Below, one piece after another: positions 36,535 through 47,000 of a stretch of DNA of 64,000 nucleotides (the stretch's first letter is position 1; each line of letters begins with the position of its first letter). The notes below the pieces were generated by a model that was not told where the DNA came from, searched no databases, and worked only from the letters and a program-made list of their open reading frames with translations. Source of the stretch: Myxococcales bacterium. Its GTDB lineage: Bacteria; Myxococcota_C; UBA6777. Position numbers and translations under genes: made by a program. The stretch covers positions 442,560 through 506,559 of the forward strand of contig JACKEL010000002.1 of assembly GCA_020632975.1 (NCBI GenBank). Direction: 5' to 3'.

Positions 36535-38556
36535 TCAGGGTGAAAGGCCACCAAAGATCACGACTTGGGTGGAAGTGTCCTCGCTGACACCGTATCCTGC
36601 GGGGCGATGGAAGAGCATGACTTTGTTTGCGGTGTCTTCGCTGTAACCACCAACACACCACAAACCGCCAGGTGAAAAAGTCTCACAGTAGCCTTTCCCA
36701 TAGCTTTGTTCTTCTGTGACACAGAGGGGCTGACGACAGAGCAAACCATCTTCAACGCACTCATGCACACAACCTGACACGTAGTCTGCGGGCTTGTTGT
36801 ATCCGATCTTTGAGGTCGTTGGGTCGTAGTGTACGCAAGCCCAACCGACTTCTACATTGGCAGGGACTGGGGCTTGCCCACTGTCAGGGGCACAATCCAG
36901 TTGGACGTCGTTAAAGCCCGTTGATGCGAGGCTTCCCGTGATGTTGCAAGTGGTTCTTGTGTACACTTTTCCTGCGCCCGTTCCATAGTTGTCTGCTTTG
37001 AAAGCGGTGGGAGAGCCCATGTCACTGAAGACTGCGCACTTAAACAAGCTTGGTAGCGCGATCTTGACGTCAGGTAACCAACAAGAGCTGAGTCCTTTTT
37101 TGGGCTGTCCATTGTTGTCGAGGCAAGTTTGGTCATCTCGCAAGCTACAAGAGCGCCAATAGGCGGGATCTTTGACACCTGCGGCAGCAGATTCATGACA
37201 ACGCAAGGCGAGGGCTTGCGGGTTGCTCATCGCGCCTGTTTTGCGAGCACGCTCGTAGATGTGGTAAACGTCGGTGGGTGTAGAGGTTCCCGAGCCTGTC
37301 ACGGTCCCAAGATCGAACTGCGCTTCAAACTTTCCATAGTGGAGTTCCATAAAGTAGGCCCCGATCAAGAGAGGCTTAAAGTCTGGTGGATTGGGCGTTC
37401 CACTGGTGGTTTCGTTGTGATCGTCGTTTTTGTTGTCGTTGAGGTCCATATCCTTGATGCAGACCTTGGTAAAGGTGTTGATCTCTTTGGGTTGGAAACG
37501 ATAACCCTCCAAACAATGGCCGATATAACACAGTTGGTTGTTGGTGCAGTCAGCGTCTTTTTGGCAGTCTGCTCCACGGGTCTTGGGGAGGGGAGATTGA
37601 TCTTTTGTGTAGATCGGGATCTCTGTTACGTCGAGTCCACCGTCGTTTCGGTAGGTCTCGATCAAGGGGATGGGTTGTGTGAGCATTTGTACTTGCGCAC
37701 CTTTGGGAAGATTCAATCGCTCGTCCACGGTCCCTGGATCGCGATGGTACACGATGGCGCTGATCGTTTTGAGCGCGCAACGTGCGTTGTCTTTGATCAC
37801 TTGCTCGACAGAGTTGAGCGCGCGGTAGGCTTCGATGTTGATGAAGTCGTCTCCATCTGCATCGCACTCCGCATAAAATCCCCCAAGGTAGTAGTAGCCT
37901 TGGTTGGTTTGGCAAAAGGCTGTGCCGTTGATATCGTACTGCAAGGGAGCGGTGAGGTTCATCGCTTTGAGTGCGACAGGTGTATTGAATCGCGTTGTGC
38001 AGTAGTCTTGGGCTTGGTAGCACATGCCCTGCCAACGGATCTGTCCAAGAGGACAACCATTTTCGCCCGCGGGATTTTCAGGTGTCTTTTCGACGGTGAC
38101 TTCTTCTGGGCGTGAGATCTCAGGGCTTGTATTTTCGGGCTTTTTCTCCGCGATGGGCTCAGGTTCTGGGCGAGGCTCTGGGCGCCTCTCTGCAATGCGT
38201 TCGGGCTCTGGATGAAACTCGGGTAGTACGATCTCTTCGCTATTTTCTTCTGAAGGCTCTTTGACGGGCTCTTTGGTTGCTTCGCCCCCATCGCCTTCTT
38301 CTTTGACAACACACTTTCCTGCGTTGCATGTACTTTTATCTGAGGGGCAGTGTGTATCTGTCTTACATTCAGAACAACGGCTCTCGACGCAGTGAGGGAG
38401 TTTGCCTCCTTCGTAGGCTGTACAATCTTGATCTTGGCCACAGGCCCCAGGCTCACCGCAGTGTACGGTCCCCAAAGCTGCGATCCATAAAAGTCCTAAG
38501 CAAAAGAGACCACGCCATGTCATCCATCGTGGTGGTGTCGGGTGGAGCTTCTTCAT
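36535..38556 (-). CDS. Cys-rich putative lipoprotein of the Tc-like locus
   Basis: 673 residues from ATG 38556, whose ATGA overlaps the stop of the RHS gene; GAGG lies six bases upstream. Signal sequence about 14-32 ending GTVHC, an imperfect lipobox (His at -1). Two Cys-rich motifs (CGQDQDCTAYEGG and CKTDTHCPSDKSTC), a long Glu/Pro-rich low-complexity spacer (about 95-160: repeated PEPRPEPEP), then about 500 residues with many paired Cys (CPLGQIRWQGMCY, GCVHECVEDGLLC) and no family I recognise. Overlap with the RHS gene shows translational coupling, so a role beside the RHS protein (export, assembly or decoration) is the best guess. Confidence 0.78.
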   Translation of the reverse strand: MKKLHPTPPRWMTWRGLFCLGLLWIAALGTVHCGEPGACGQDQDCTAYEGGKLPHCVESRCSECKTDTHCPSDKSTCNAGKCVVKEEGDGGEATKEPVKEPSEENSEEIVLPEFHPEPERIAERRPEPRPEPEPIAEKKPENTSPEISRPEEVTVEKTPENPAGENGCPLGQIRWQGMCYQAQDYCTTRFNTPVALKAMNLTAPLQYDINGTAFCQTNQGYYYLGGFYAECDADGDDFINIEAYRALNSVEQVIKDNARCALKTISAIVYHRDPGTVDERLNLPKGAQVQMLTQPIPLIETYRNDGGLDVTEIPIYTKDQSPLPKTRGADCQKDADCTNNQLCYIGHCLEGYRFQPKEINTFTKVCIKDMDLNDNKNDDHNETTSGTPNPPDFKPLLIGAYFMELHYGKFEAQFDLGTVTGSGTSTPTDVYHIYERARKTGAMSNPQALALRCHESAAAGVKDPAYWRSCSLRDDQTCLDNNGQPKKGLSSCWLPDVKIALPSLFKCAVFSDMGSPTAFKADNYGTGAGKVYTRTTCNITGSLASTGFNDVQLDCAPDSGQAPVPANVEVGWACVHYDPTTSKIGYNKPADYVSGCVHECVEDGLLCRQPLCVTEEQSYGKGYCETFSPGGLWCVGGYSEDTANKVMLFHRPAGYGVSEDTSTQVVIFGGLSP

Positions 38557-41500
38557 CGTCTTCCTCGTTTTATTTCGTTCCACATGTTTTTGGGGCCGTG
38601 CCCGCAAGACCACAGGGACCAAGATTTGGAAAGACCAAGCCAAGCCCTCTCGCGATTTCGGATCGGATTGTTCATCACCATCCCAAAACCATTGAACTCA
38701 TCGCTTGTGGATTGGATCTGTGCAAAGGCTGGATCAGGACGCAACCAACGACCTGTCTTGGGATCGAGGGGACGCAGCATAAACCGCTGATATCCCGTGT
38801 TTGCGCTGTACGCTGCGCCCATGTAGCCATAAGCCGCTTGGACGCCTTCTTGGACAGATGGGAGACCGTAGGGATAAAAGTGTGAACGCCCGATCACATC
38901 GCCTTTTTGGTTGGTGACAGCGCGTGTCGAACCTTGGTGATCCACATGATACACATGCATGTTGTCGCTTTCTTCGTGCATCAACTGTTGAAGGCTCGCT
39001 TGCAGCATGTCTTCTGTCAGATCGACATCGCTTGGGCGGTCTTGAAGCGCTATCTTTTTGAGGCCTTTTCGACCTGCATGGTAAAGCCAAGCATCCGCGA
39101 CAGAGATGATTCCATCGGGCTCTGCGGTCAATGCGTCTGTGCCTTTTGCGGGGGCCACATCATCAAAGAACAAGTGGAGTCCCTTGGTGGTACGCGATGC
39201 GATCACACGATGTTGGTTGAGGCGGGTGTAAGAGACCACGAGGCCATCGCGGATCTCGTAGTTGGGGGTGATTTGAACGATATGCAGATCGCCTTCTTTG
39301 GCAAGGATGGGGCTGCTTTGGGCGCCATACCAATAGCGAGCAAGGGTCTTCTCTCCTTGTTTGACTGCGCTGATTTGTCCGTAAGCATCCCATTCAAGGC
39401 TTTGTTCACCGCGCTTGAGTGTGTAACCTGCTTCGTTGTAAGAAAATTTGAGATTCCCTGCTGCGGCGAGCGTACAAACTCGTTGCGGAGTGTACGCATA
39501 ATCCCCGAGATGTGCGGGGCTTTGGGCACCCAAGCTTGATCGCTTGTTGGTGATGTTATTGATGTCATCATAGGTATAATCTAAGACTTCTTTACTATTT
39601 TCTAAAGAAGCTTTCTGAAGGCGATACATCGCATCGTATGTGTACTGATGGTTGTAGTTTTTGTCTCCATGCATCTGATTCCATTGGAGAATGTTTCCAT
39701 GGTTATCGAGTGAGTATTGCAGCGAAAAGACTTTTCCATTGCCCACCTCGATACCTTTGTATCGTTTCCTTGCGTCATAGAGAAAACGTGTCTCGATACC
39801 ATTGCTGGCTTTCCAAGACTGGAAAGTACCTTCTGGGTTGTAGGTGATGGACTCGATAAGCCCTGACACCGCGCGCAAACGGCCCGTCAAATCGCGCTCA
39901 TAGCGGATGGTTTCTCCATGGGGCAGCGTCTGGCTGAGATGTCGCTCCAAGTTGTCAAAGGTCGAACCAAAGTCGAAAGGACGTCCCATCACCACGCGAC
40001 GCATCAACTGGATCTTTCCTCGCGTGTCATAGGAAAAATACGTCGCGTCGAGCTTCGATTTGACCGCCACCATCTCGCCTAAGACATTTGTCGCTGTTGC
40101 AAGACCTTGTTCGGGTTTGTCATAAGAAAAAGTCGTTAAAAGATCAGGTTCGCCAACCACTTCACGCTGCAAGATACGTCCCGCAGCGTCGTAGGTGTAG
40201 CGGATCTCTTTGCTGCGTGCATCGACGTAACTCGTCACGCGTCCCGCTGCATCGTAGGCATAGGTTTGGGTCGAGCGATCGGGGTCCACCAACTTCAACA
40301 AACGACCCACAAGATCGTACACATGTTCTTTGGACGAACCATCCGCAAGGATCACCTTGCGCAAAGAAGGCGTGCCTTGGACGTTTGCTTGGGTGTACTC
40401 AAAGCGGGTTTTGATGGTCTTGTTGTTGGCCAGCGTTTGGATTTGTTCGATCTCACGACCCAAACCGTCTTGCAAAGAGATCGTGGGCGTATTGAAGTGA
40501 GGGGACTGCGTATCCGTGTCCTCTTCGTCGAAACTGCGCACTTCAAGAGGAGCGTACTCTGTTCGTCGTGTCTTTCCGTCTGCGAGGATCACCTCGATGG
40601 GACGGTTCATACCATCGTATTTGTATTGTGTGGTTTCTACATTGTCAGGTGCTTTGAATCGACAGACATCATCGCTTTGTTCGTGGGCTTCCCAAACGCG
40701 GGCGAGTCCATTCAGGCTGTTGTATTCGCTCAGTCCGTAGACGATATAACGATCGGCGGCTACTTGGGTCAGACGAGAGATCGCGCGTCCTTGACCGTCA
40801 TAACAACGGATATCTTTGTGCTCAAAGGGGCCTCCTTCTGTGGCGCGTTTTTCTGTGATGACGCGCGTGAGCGGGCCTTTGAGATCATAGGTATAGCGGA
40901 CGGCGGGTTTGTCAGCTGCGTTGCCTGGATAGCGGATCGAGGCCAAGCGACCGAAGGTATCGTATGTATAATGGCGCGACTGACCGTTGAAGGTGACGCC
41001 CTCGACGATGACGCTAAAACGGTAATCCCAGCGTGCTGTGGTGCTGAGTTTGTAACCTTCGAGCAATAGGCTCTCTTCGACGGCAAATCGGTTATATACC
41101 TCGTCGAACTTGTAGAGCCTTTCGTCTCCAACACCATTCTTTTCACTGATGATGTTTCCAAAGGTGTCATGTCGAAGGCCGAGCACTTCGATGTATTCGT
41201 TCTTTTCTTTGTTGGCGAGTGCGCGGATGCGTTTGATGTTGCCCTTGGTGAGTTTACCTGCTTCTAGCCCTTTGTAATCTTCGCCATCGTAGAAATATTC
41301 GAGACGACTGCATGGTCCGCTGGCTTTGTCGCAGATCTCGACGTGTTGGATGGTTCGCACATTCCAAGATGCTTGCTCAGAGGTGGGGTCGGCTGGGGTG
41401 ATAAACAGTGTGCGTCGATAGCGCTCATCGCCTTCTTGATCGACGCGGCCTAGCTGTCGATGTTCTGTGACGTTTCCAAATCCATCGTAATCCATCTCTG

Positions 41501-43997
41501 TGCGGATGGTTCGATGTTTGGAGCTATCCGTCTCTCCTTCGATCCATGTGAGGTCGTTGGATTGCAAACAAATAAAACGCACGGGTGGATCGAGATTTGG
41601 AGCCGCGCCTGCGGGCGTGCCACAGTCTTTCCAAGCGTAAGTTTCCTCGCGGTACGTCTTTTGGGCACCATCTGAAACGATGCGGCGCAAGAGTTTTCCT
41701 GCAAAGTAAGTATCTTTCGCACCTGTATCGTAGTGTTCTTCGTCTTTGCGTTTTCCTACGGAGGTGTCGCCTTCAAAGGTGGATTCAACGCGTTCAAAGC
41801 CACGGAACTTTTTCTCTGTGCCATCATAAAAGCCATTGTGGTATGCGATCTCTTGGATACGCACGGAAGGTTGGACACTTCCGTCTCCTTCTGACCAAGT
41901 TTTGATGCGATTCACAACCACAAATGGCGTGGGCAGTTTGTTGGGCCAGGGCTTGCCTGCGGCCACATCGCGGAGGTAGTGGTACACACTTGAGCCATAC
42001 TGAACTTCGATGCGTTGGCCGATACCATTGGAGATCTCGGTCAACAAGTTGGGGCGTTGGGGGAAAAGCTCCAAGTAGCGGACTTGTCCGCTCGAATCGA
42101 TCCAGACGATATCACGTGAACCGTTTCCGTTCATGTCTGCAAGACGAATCGAAGACGTCGAACTATCGGGGATGCTGCCATTGGGAAGCTGTTGGATCTG
42201 GACGCCTTTGGTAAATTGCGTGCCATTTTGATTCACAAAATACACCAAAGAAGTCCCCACAAAGGTCACCATATCCGACAAACCATCGCCATTCATGTCG
42301 GCAAATTGCATCTGATCGATTTGTGTTTGTGAGAGATTTTCTAATTCAGGGACAGCAACCTCGATCCAGTCGCTCCAATTTCCATAACCAAGGTATTTTC
42401 GGTAGCGTAATTTTCCACCAAAGATCTGCACAGCATCCATCAGCCCGTCGCCGTTCATGTCGATCAGACGGACTTTATCGCGCTGAATGGCTTGGCCGAT
42501 TCCTTTTCCTCCTGCGACTTCTGTCCAGTTTCCTTGCTTATCGCTCACCCAATATTTGGTGGTATCACCATCCGAGCTGATGATGTCGATGGCTTTGTCG
42601 CCATTGTAGTCGAAAAAGCGCATATTGACATCTTTCCCGTCAATCGGGAAAGACTGCAACAACTTACTTTGATCTTCCCACTTGGAGTTTCCGCGGTTGA
42701 TGTAAATCTTTTTGTTGGTCGCGTCCACCATATCCGTAAAACCATCGCCATTAAAATCCAACATCTGCACGGCTGGGTTGGATAGTTTGGCACTGGTCTC
42801 ACTTGGGTTATCGACTGCTTTGCCTGAAGGGAAGTCGTGCGACTTCATCGACAAATCGGGGTTGATCGTCACATCGTTTATATAAAAACGGTGGCGCGAG
42901 GAACTTGTGTCGAGCGTGTCTGGCAAACCATCGCCGTTCATATCAATAAAGTCACTGTTCCCTGCCCGAAAGCTCGGTCCCACGGGCGTAGGGATCGTAT
43001 AGAGGGTTCGTTGGCTTGCTGTGGCGTTGGAATATTTCATCGAAAACTGAATGGGATAAGCCTCTTTGGGATCAACGCCATAGCGTACGACTTTGGTCAA
43101 ACGAGAAAGCCCTGTGGCATCTTCAAAGGTGAGGTCATAACTGCGGATACGCTGGCCTTCTGAGAAGATGGTGATCTCTTTCATGCGTTTTTTGGTCACA
43201 AGATCAAAGCCAGGCTTGCCATCAGAGATCGGATCTGTACGATCTTCGTAGCGAAAGTCCATGCGATACAAAGGATTTTCCGATTTGTCAAAGACCCACT
43301 CGATACGCTCCAAATAAAGCTGAGAACCCTCACGAAAATAACTATAGCGGATCTTGTTACCGTTGCGATCCACAAGGGTATTCAGTTCCCAACGAAACGT
43401 CCCCTTGAGCCCATACACTTGGCTGCCCAAGTCTTCTTTTCCATCAGAGCTTGCACCAAAGTAACCGATGTTTCCGTTCGGATACTCGGCTGTCCAATAA
43501 CCTCGTTGATCATTTGCGTCTGTTTGGTGCCAACGATAACGGACAAAACCGCCTTCCATCCGCGACCGATAATACGCAGTATTTGGGATCTTTACGAGTT
43601 CGCCTGTGCTGCCATAAAAAGGGTCAGCATTGGTGTAGGTTGGGAGTCCGCGCACAGTCAGGCGTTCGATTGAACCGCCCGCAGATAGGCCCCATCCGAT
43701 GCCCACCACGCCAGGGCTTGCACCTGAATTGTAGGAGATGCTTACGGAAGGTGTGGCTTGTCCACGACCTTTCGGTATCTCCATACGAATCGTGTAAGAC
43801 ATATTCCCCATATTGTTATTGAGCTGAACGTTTTCTCCGACGCCACCGAGTGATCCTGCCCCACTTGGCAAGATCAATACGTTGGCCGAAACGCCTGACT
43901 TGGAACCCGCACTGTCCGCAAAAGCTGGTGCGGTCCAGAAGAAGTACAAAAGAAACAACCATCTCATCTTTGAAATAGAACAAACCTGTTTTGTCAT
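38553..43997 (-). CDS. Sec-exported TcB/TcC-like protein: SpvB, FG-GAP, TcdB-mid and RHS repeats
   Basis: 1814 residues from ATG 43997 (AGAGG five bases upstream; ATG 44000 is too close to it). Signal peptide about 1-25 with cleavage after Phe-Ala. SpvB domain (about 40-300: MEIPKGRGQATPSVSISYNS, VGIGWGLSAGGSIERL), about six DxNGDG calcium-type FG-GAP repeats (335-640), a TcdB middle region (about 650-760: LLTEISNGIGQRIEVQYGSSV then FRGFERVEST), about 20 RHS YD repeats (YDAAGRVTSY and the like, 1000-1650), and an RHS core (DHQGSTRAV then LRPLDPKTGRWLRPDP, 1685-1780). It has the order of the TcB-TcC cocoon of Tc toxins. After MNNPI the chain departs from the family: there is no DPxGL cleavage motif and only about 33 residues follow, so no cargo toxin. 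Confidence 0.88.
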   Translation of the reverse strand: MTKQVCSISKMRWLFLLYFFWTAPAFADSAGSKSGVSANVLILPSGAGSLGGVGENVQLNNNMGNMSYTIRMEIPKGRGQATPSVSISYNSGASPGVVGIGWGLSAGGSIERLTVRGLPTYTNADPFYGSTGELVKIPNTAYYRSRMEGGFVRYRWHQTDANDQRGYWTAEYPNGNIGYFGASSDGKEDLGSQVYGLKGTFRWELNTLVDRNGNKIRYSYFREGSQLYLERIEWVFDKSENPLYRMDFRYEDRTDPISDGKPGFDLVTKKRMKEITIFSEGQRIRSYDLTFEDATGLSRLTKVVRYGVDPKEAYPIQFSMKYSNATASQRTLYTIPTPVGPSFRAGNSDFIDMNGDGLPDTLDTSSSRHRFYINDVTINPDLSMKSHDFPSGKAVDNPSETSAKLSNPAVQMLDFNGDGFTDMVDATNKKIYINRGNSKWEDQSKLLQSFPIDGKDVNMRFFDYNGDKAIDIISSDGDTTKYWVSDKQGNWTEVAGGKGIGQAIQRDKVRLIDMNGDGLMDAVQIFGGKLRYRKYLGYGNWSDWIEVAVPELENLSQTQIDQMQFADMNGDGLSDMVTFVGTSLVYFVNQNGTQFTKGVQIQQLPNGSIPDSSTSSIRLADMNGNGSRDIVWIDSSGQVRYLELFPQRPNLLTEISNGIGQRIEVQYGSSVYHYLRDVAAGKPWPNKLPTPFVVVNRIKTWSEGDGSVQPSVRIQEIAYHNGFYDGTEKKFRGFERVESTFEGDTSVGKRKDEEHYDTGAKDTYFAGKLLRRIVSDGAQKTYREETYAWKDCGTPAGAAPNLDPPVRFICLQSNDLTWIEGETDSSKHRTIRTEMDYDGFGNVTEHRQLGRVDQEGDERYRRTLFITPADPTSEQASWNVRTIQHVEICDKASGPCSRLEYFYDGEDYKGLEAGKLTKGNIKRIRALANKEKNEYIEVLGLRHDTFGNIISEKNGVGDERLYKFDEVYNRFAVEESLLLEGYKLSTTARWDYRFSVIVEGVTFNGQSRHYTYDTFGRLASIRYPGNAADKPAVRYTYDLKGPLTRVITEKRATEGGPFEHKDIRCYDGQGRAISRLTQVAADRYIVYGLSEYNSLNGLARVWEAHEQSDDVCRFKAPDNVETTQYKYDGMNRPIEVILADGKTRRTEYAPLEVRSFDEEDTDTQSPHFNTPTISLQDGLGREIEQIQTLANNKTIKTRFEYTQANVQGTPSLRKVILADGSSKEHVYDLVGRLLKLVDPDRSTQTYAYDAAGRVTSYVDARSKEIRYTYDAAGRILQREVVGEPDLLTTFSYDKPEQGLATATNVLGEMVAVKSKLDATYFSYDTRGKIQLMRRVVMGRPFDFGSTFDNLERHLSQTLPHGETIRYERDLTGRLRAVSGLIESITYNPEGTFQSWKASNGIETRFLYDARKRYKGIEVGNGKVFSLQYSLDNHGNILQWNQMHGDKNYNHQYTYDAMYRLQKASLENSKEVLDYTYDDINNITNKRSSLGAQSPAHLGDYAYTPQRVCTLAAAGNLKFSYNEAGYTLKRGEQSLEWDAYGQISAVKQGEKTLARYWYGAQSSPILAKEGDLHIVQITPNYEIRDGLVVSYTRLNQHRVIASRTTKGLHLFFDDVAPAKGTDALTAEPDGIISVADAWLYHAGRKGLKKIALQDRPSDVDLTEDMLQASLQQLMHEESDNMHVYHVDHQGSTRAVTNQKGDVIGRSHFYPYGLPSVQEGVQAAYGYMGAAYSANTGYQRFMLRPLDPKTGRWLRPDPAFAQIQSTSDEFNGFGMVMNNPIRNRERAWLGLSKSWSLWSCGHGPKNMWNEIKRGRR

Positions 43998-44057
43998 CAT
44001 GACCTCTGTCTTTCTCTTACTTTCTCTGGAAAGTTTATAGACTTGATCTACTTTCCT

Positions 44058-47000
44058 TTAAGGACTTTTTGTAAAATCGGTATAGTAGATATACAAAACG
44101 ATATCACTTACGCTGTTGAGGTTGATATCTTGGTTCGCGGGCTCGGTAGCTTGGTTAAAAAGCAACTCCCACTGAGAGTTACCAAGGGGGCGATCATGGA
44201 GCCGTTGATTGCTGTAGGTTTCTGCGGGCAAAGGTTTGGTACCATTGAAGAAAGTGTTCACAACAGATGTGATATTGGGAAGCGCGTAAAACTTGAGCGT
44301 TTCATCAGCAAGACGCATCACCCCCGTCCCTTTTTGACGCAGGTAGATCCGCCCGATCTCATCGCCTACTTGGGTTCCTTTGATCTCAGCTTCCACATAC
44401 AAGATGCGGTGGTTGGAGGTGACTGGGGAGACGAGGCTATCCGTCTTGTCCAAAGAGATCGCGAAAGGAAACGCGAGATACCCTTCTTCGTTGAGTCTTG
44501 CGGGATCGCGTAAGATCTCGCCCAGCTTTTTCACCCGCTCGTTGAGTGAGAGCGGTGTCTCTGTGGAGGTGGCTTGATCGCGGACAGAACGGGGTAATTT
44601 GAGGATGTCGTCGCGCAAAGAGAGGATCAAGATGCGGGTGTCAGGCTTTCCATTTTGCTCCTCAAAGGCGCGATACGCTTGCTCTAGCTGGCTGATGTAA
44701 GCCTCAAGGTTGCGATCCCCTGCGGTAATCATTCGGATAAAGAAGAGATCACCTTTGCGAGTATAAGAACTTCCTGTGTAATACTCATAGACCAGTGTTG
44801 CGCGGTAAGCCTCGCGGATGGCTTCGTTAAAGGTCCGCTCTGCCGTGATGATCGCATCATTTTTGTAGATACGTATGTTTGGATCATTTCGTGCGGCTTG
44901 CACATTGATCGCAAGTTGTAGATTTTCGTCGAGATCCGTGATCAGCTTTTGTGCTTGTTGTTGCAAACGCAACATATCCGAAAGCGCTTGGCTCAAAGTG
45001 TAGTCGATTTGCAAGGCTTGGAGATCGAAGTTGAGCATCTGGCTGCGAAGCTGTTGGAGGCGGATATTGCTTTCTGTGCGCGCGATGCCTTCTTTGCAAA
45101 CCTTGCCATCTTTGCAGACATTGTTTGTGCAAACAGAACCGTCTTCACAGAGATTGCACTCGATTTGGAGCCGCGTGGTACTTTGCTGTTGATTGAGTCT
45201 GGAGAGTTCAATTTGTTTTTTGTTGATTTCTTGGTTTAAGAAATACAAATGAGCTGCGCGCGCAGCTTGAACGGTTGCGACTGTTGCTGCCGCAGCTTTT
45301 GCACTCGGGCAATCCATACTCACCAAAGGAGGCGCAGGAGGCGGCAAGATCACGATATAGCCTGTCTCAATGCACTGTTTGGCTTGGAACGTCATCATCG
45401 CGCCTTGGATGCCGTTCTGGATCGTACTCATCAAAAGCTTTGAGCGGAGCGATGCCTCTTGCAGATTGGTACGTTTGTCACCCAGTTGCCAAACGATATC
45501 AGAGACCGTGAACTTGGCCGCGCAGTATCGTTGGATACGCTCTTCCTCCAATTGGATTTGTCGTAAGATATTTTCTTGTTCAATCTTCAAAGACTGAAAA
45601 GCCAGTCGCGTTTGCCCGATGCGTAGGAACGCTTCGTAGATCTGCCCTTTGGGAAGACGCCCACAAGGATTGCCTAGACGCAAGACATCAGGCGAGATGT
45701 GGGCGTAGCGGGGGATGGCGGGGACCACTTTGTTGCCGTCCATCATCCCACCGCATAAGTCGATGAGTTCATTTTCGTAATTTTGTTGGATCTGCACCAA
45801 CTCGCTTTGGAAACTTGCGGCGTCTGTCTGAAAGTCACGCTTGCTTTGGAGTGCTATCAGCTCTTTCTCTCGAGCATCCGCGATCTTCGACTTGGCAAAG
45901 TCCAAGGTGGTTTCAAAAGCGTTGGTGACGCCGCGTTGTACCGCAAGGGGATCGATAGCAGGGAAAGGGATGTAACCTGCGGGTAATCCGAAGGCATTGA
46001 CCTCTGTGCTGAGGTCTTTGTACACCTCTTCCATGTCGAGGAGGGCAGCGCGATACGTGAGCATGGCTTTGTCGATTTGTGTGCTGACTTCGGGGATCTT
46101 GGCGCTGTCTGCGATGCGCATTAACTCGCGAAGCAAACGCGCAAGGATCAATTGTTCCATATAGGTCGAAACATAGGAGCGTTCAACGACATGGCGTGCA
46201 AGATCAGCGCGGTTGAGGTCGTGATAGCGTCGTGCGATCTGGCCGAATGCACGGGCTTTACGGGTGGAAGCGAGTAAGAGCTTTTGGAAGTAGCTTGTGA
46301 CCGCAGCGGCAGTGATGAAACGCTCGTTGGTTTGGAAGGAGTGGTAGATCACGGAGGTTTGGGAGAAAAAGCGATCCAAGACGCTTTGGTAATACTGGGT
46401 GGCTTGGTACAGCTTGAACATCTCAAAGCCCAGTGCACCCGTGAGTTTGATCCCATTGGGTTCAAAGAGATCGCCATCAAAAGACAAGAGGCGTTGCCCT
46501 GCAAGATCATAGCGACTTGTCAAAGACTGCGTATAAGCCTCATCGCCTAGCATCACCCGCAGTTCTGCGTTTAGCGTCTCAAAACCAAAGTGCGTCAGGA
46601 TCGTTCCATCTGCGCTGAGGGTATTTTTGTAAGAAAAAGTGAAGATTAGCTGATCTTTCAGCTCATTTTGAAGGGTTTGTCCGCCTGTTCGTGTCCCAAG
46701 CTTTTGGTAGAGCGTGTTGTTGGTGTAGATGTATTCGAGGCAATTGACGCGTTCTTGCAAGGACTCGATCGCCTTTGGGTCATAGCAATAAGGCGTGAGG
46801 CTGCTCGTTCCTTCTTGGCAGATCGCAGGAGCAAAAGCGATGCTTTGCCCGCTGCGACTTTGAAACTTGATGCGATAGCGGAAGGCATCTTCGATGTCGA
46901 TGTGAAGGGCTTTATAGGGCGATACATAGACATTGCTGCTCGCGGGCGGCGTAAAGAAGGCCTTTCCTTCGCGAAGATCTTGTCGGTTTTTATCGCAAAA

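Noticed and set aside
38553..43997. RHS gene as a mobile or polymorphic-toxin element with immunity gene
   Set aside because: No cleavage motif, no toxin tail and no small immunity-like gene follows; the next gene is a 673-residue Cys-rich putative lipoprotein that is translationally coupled.
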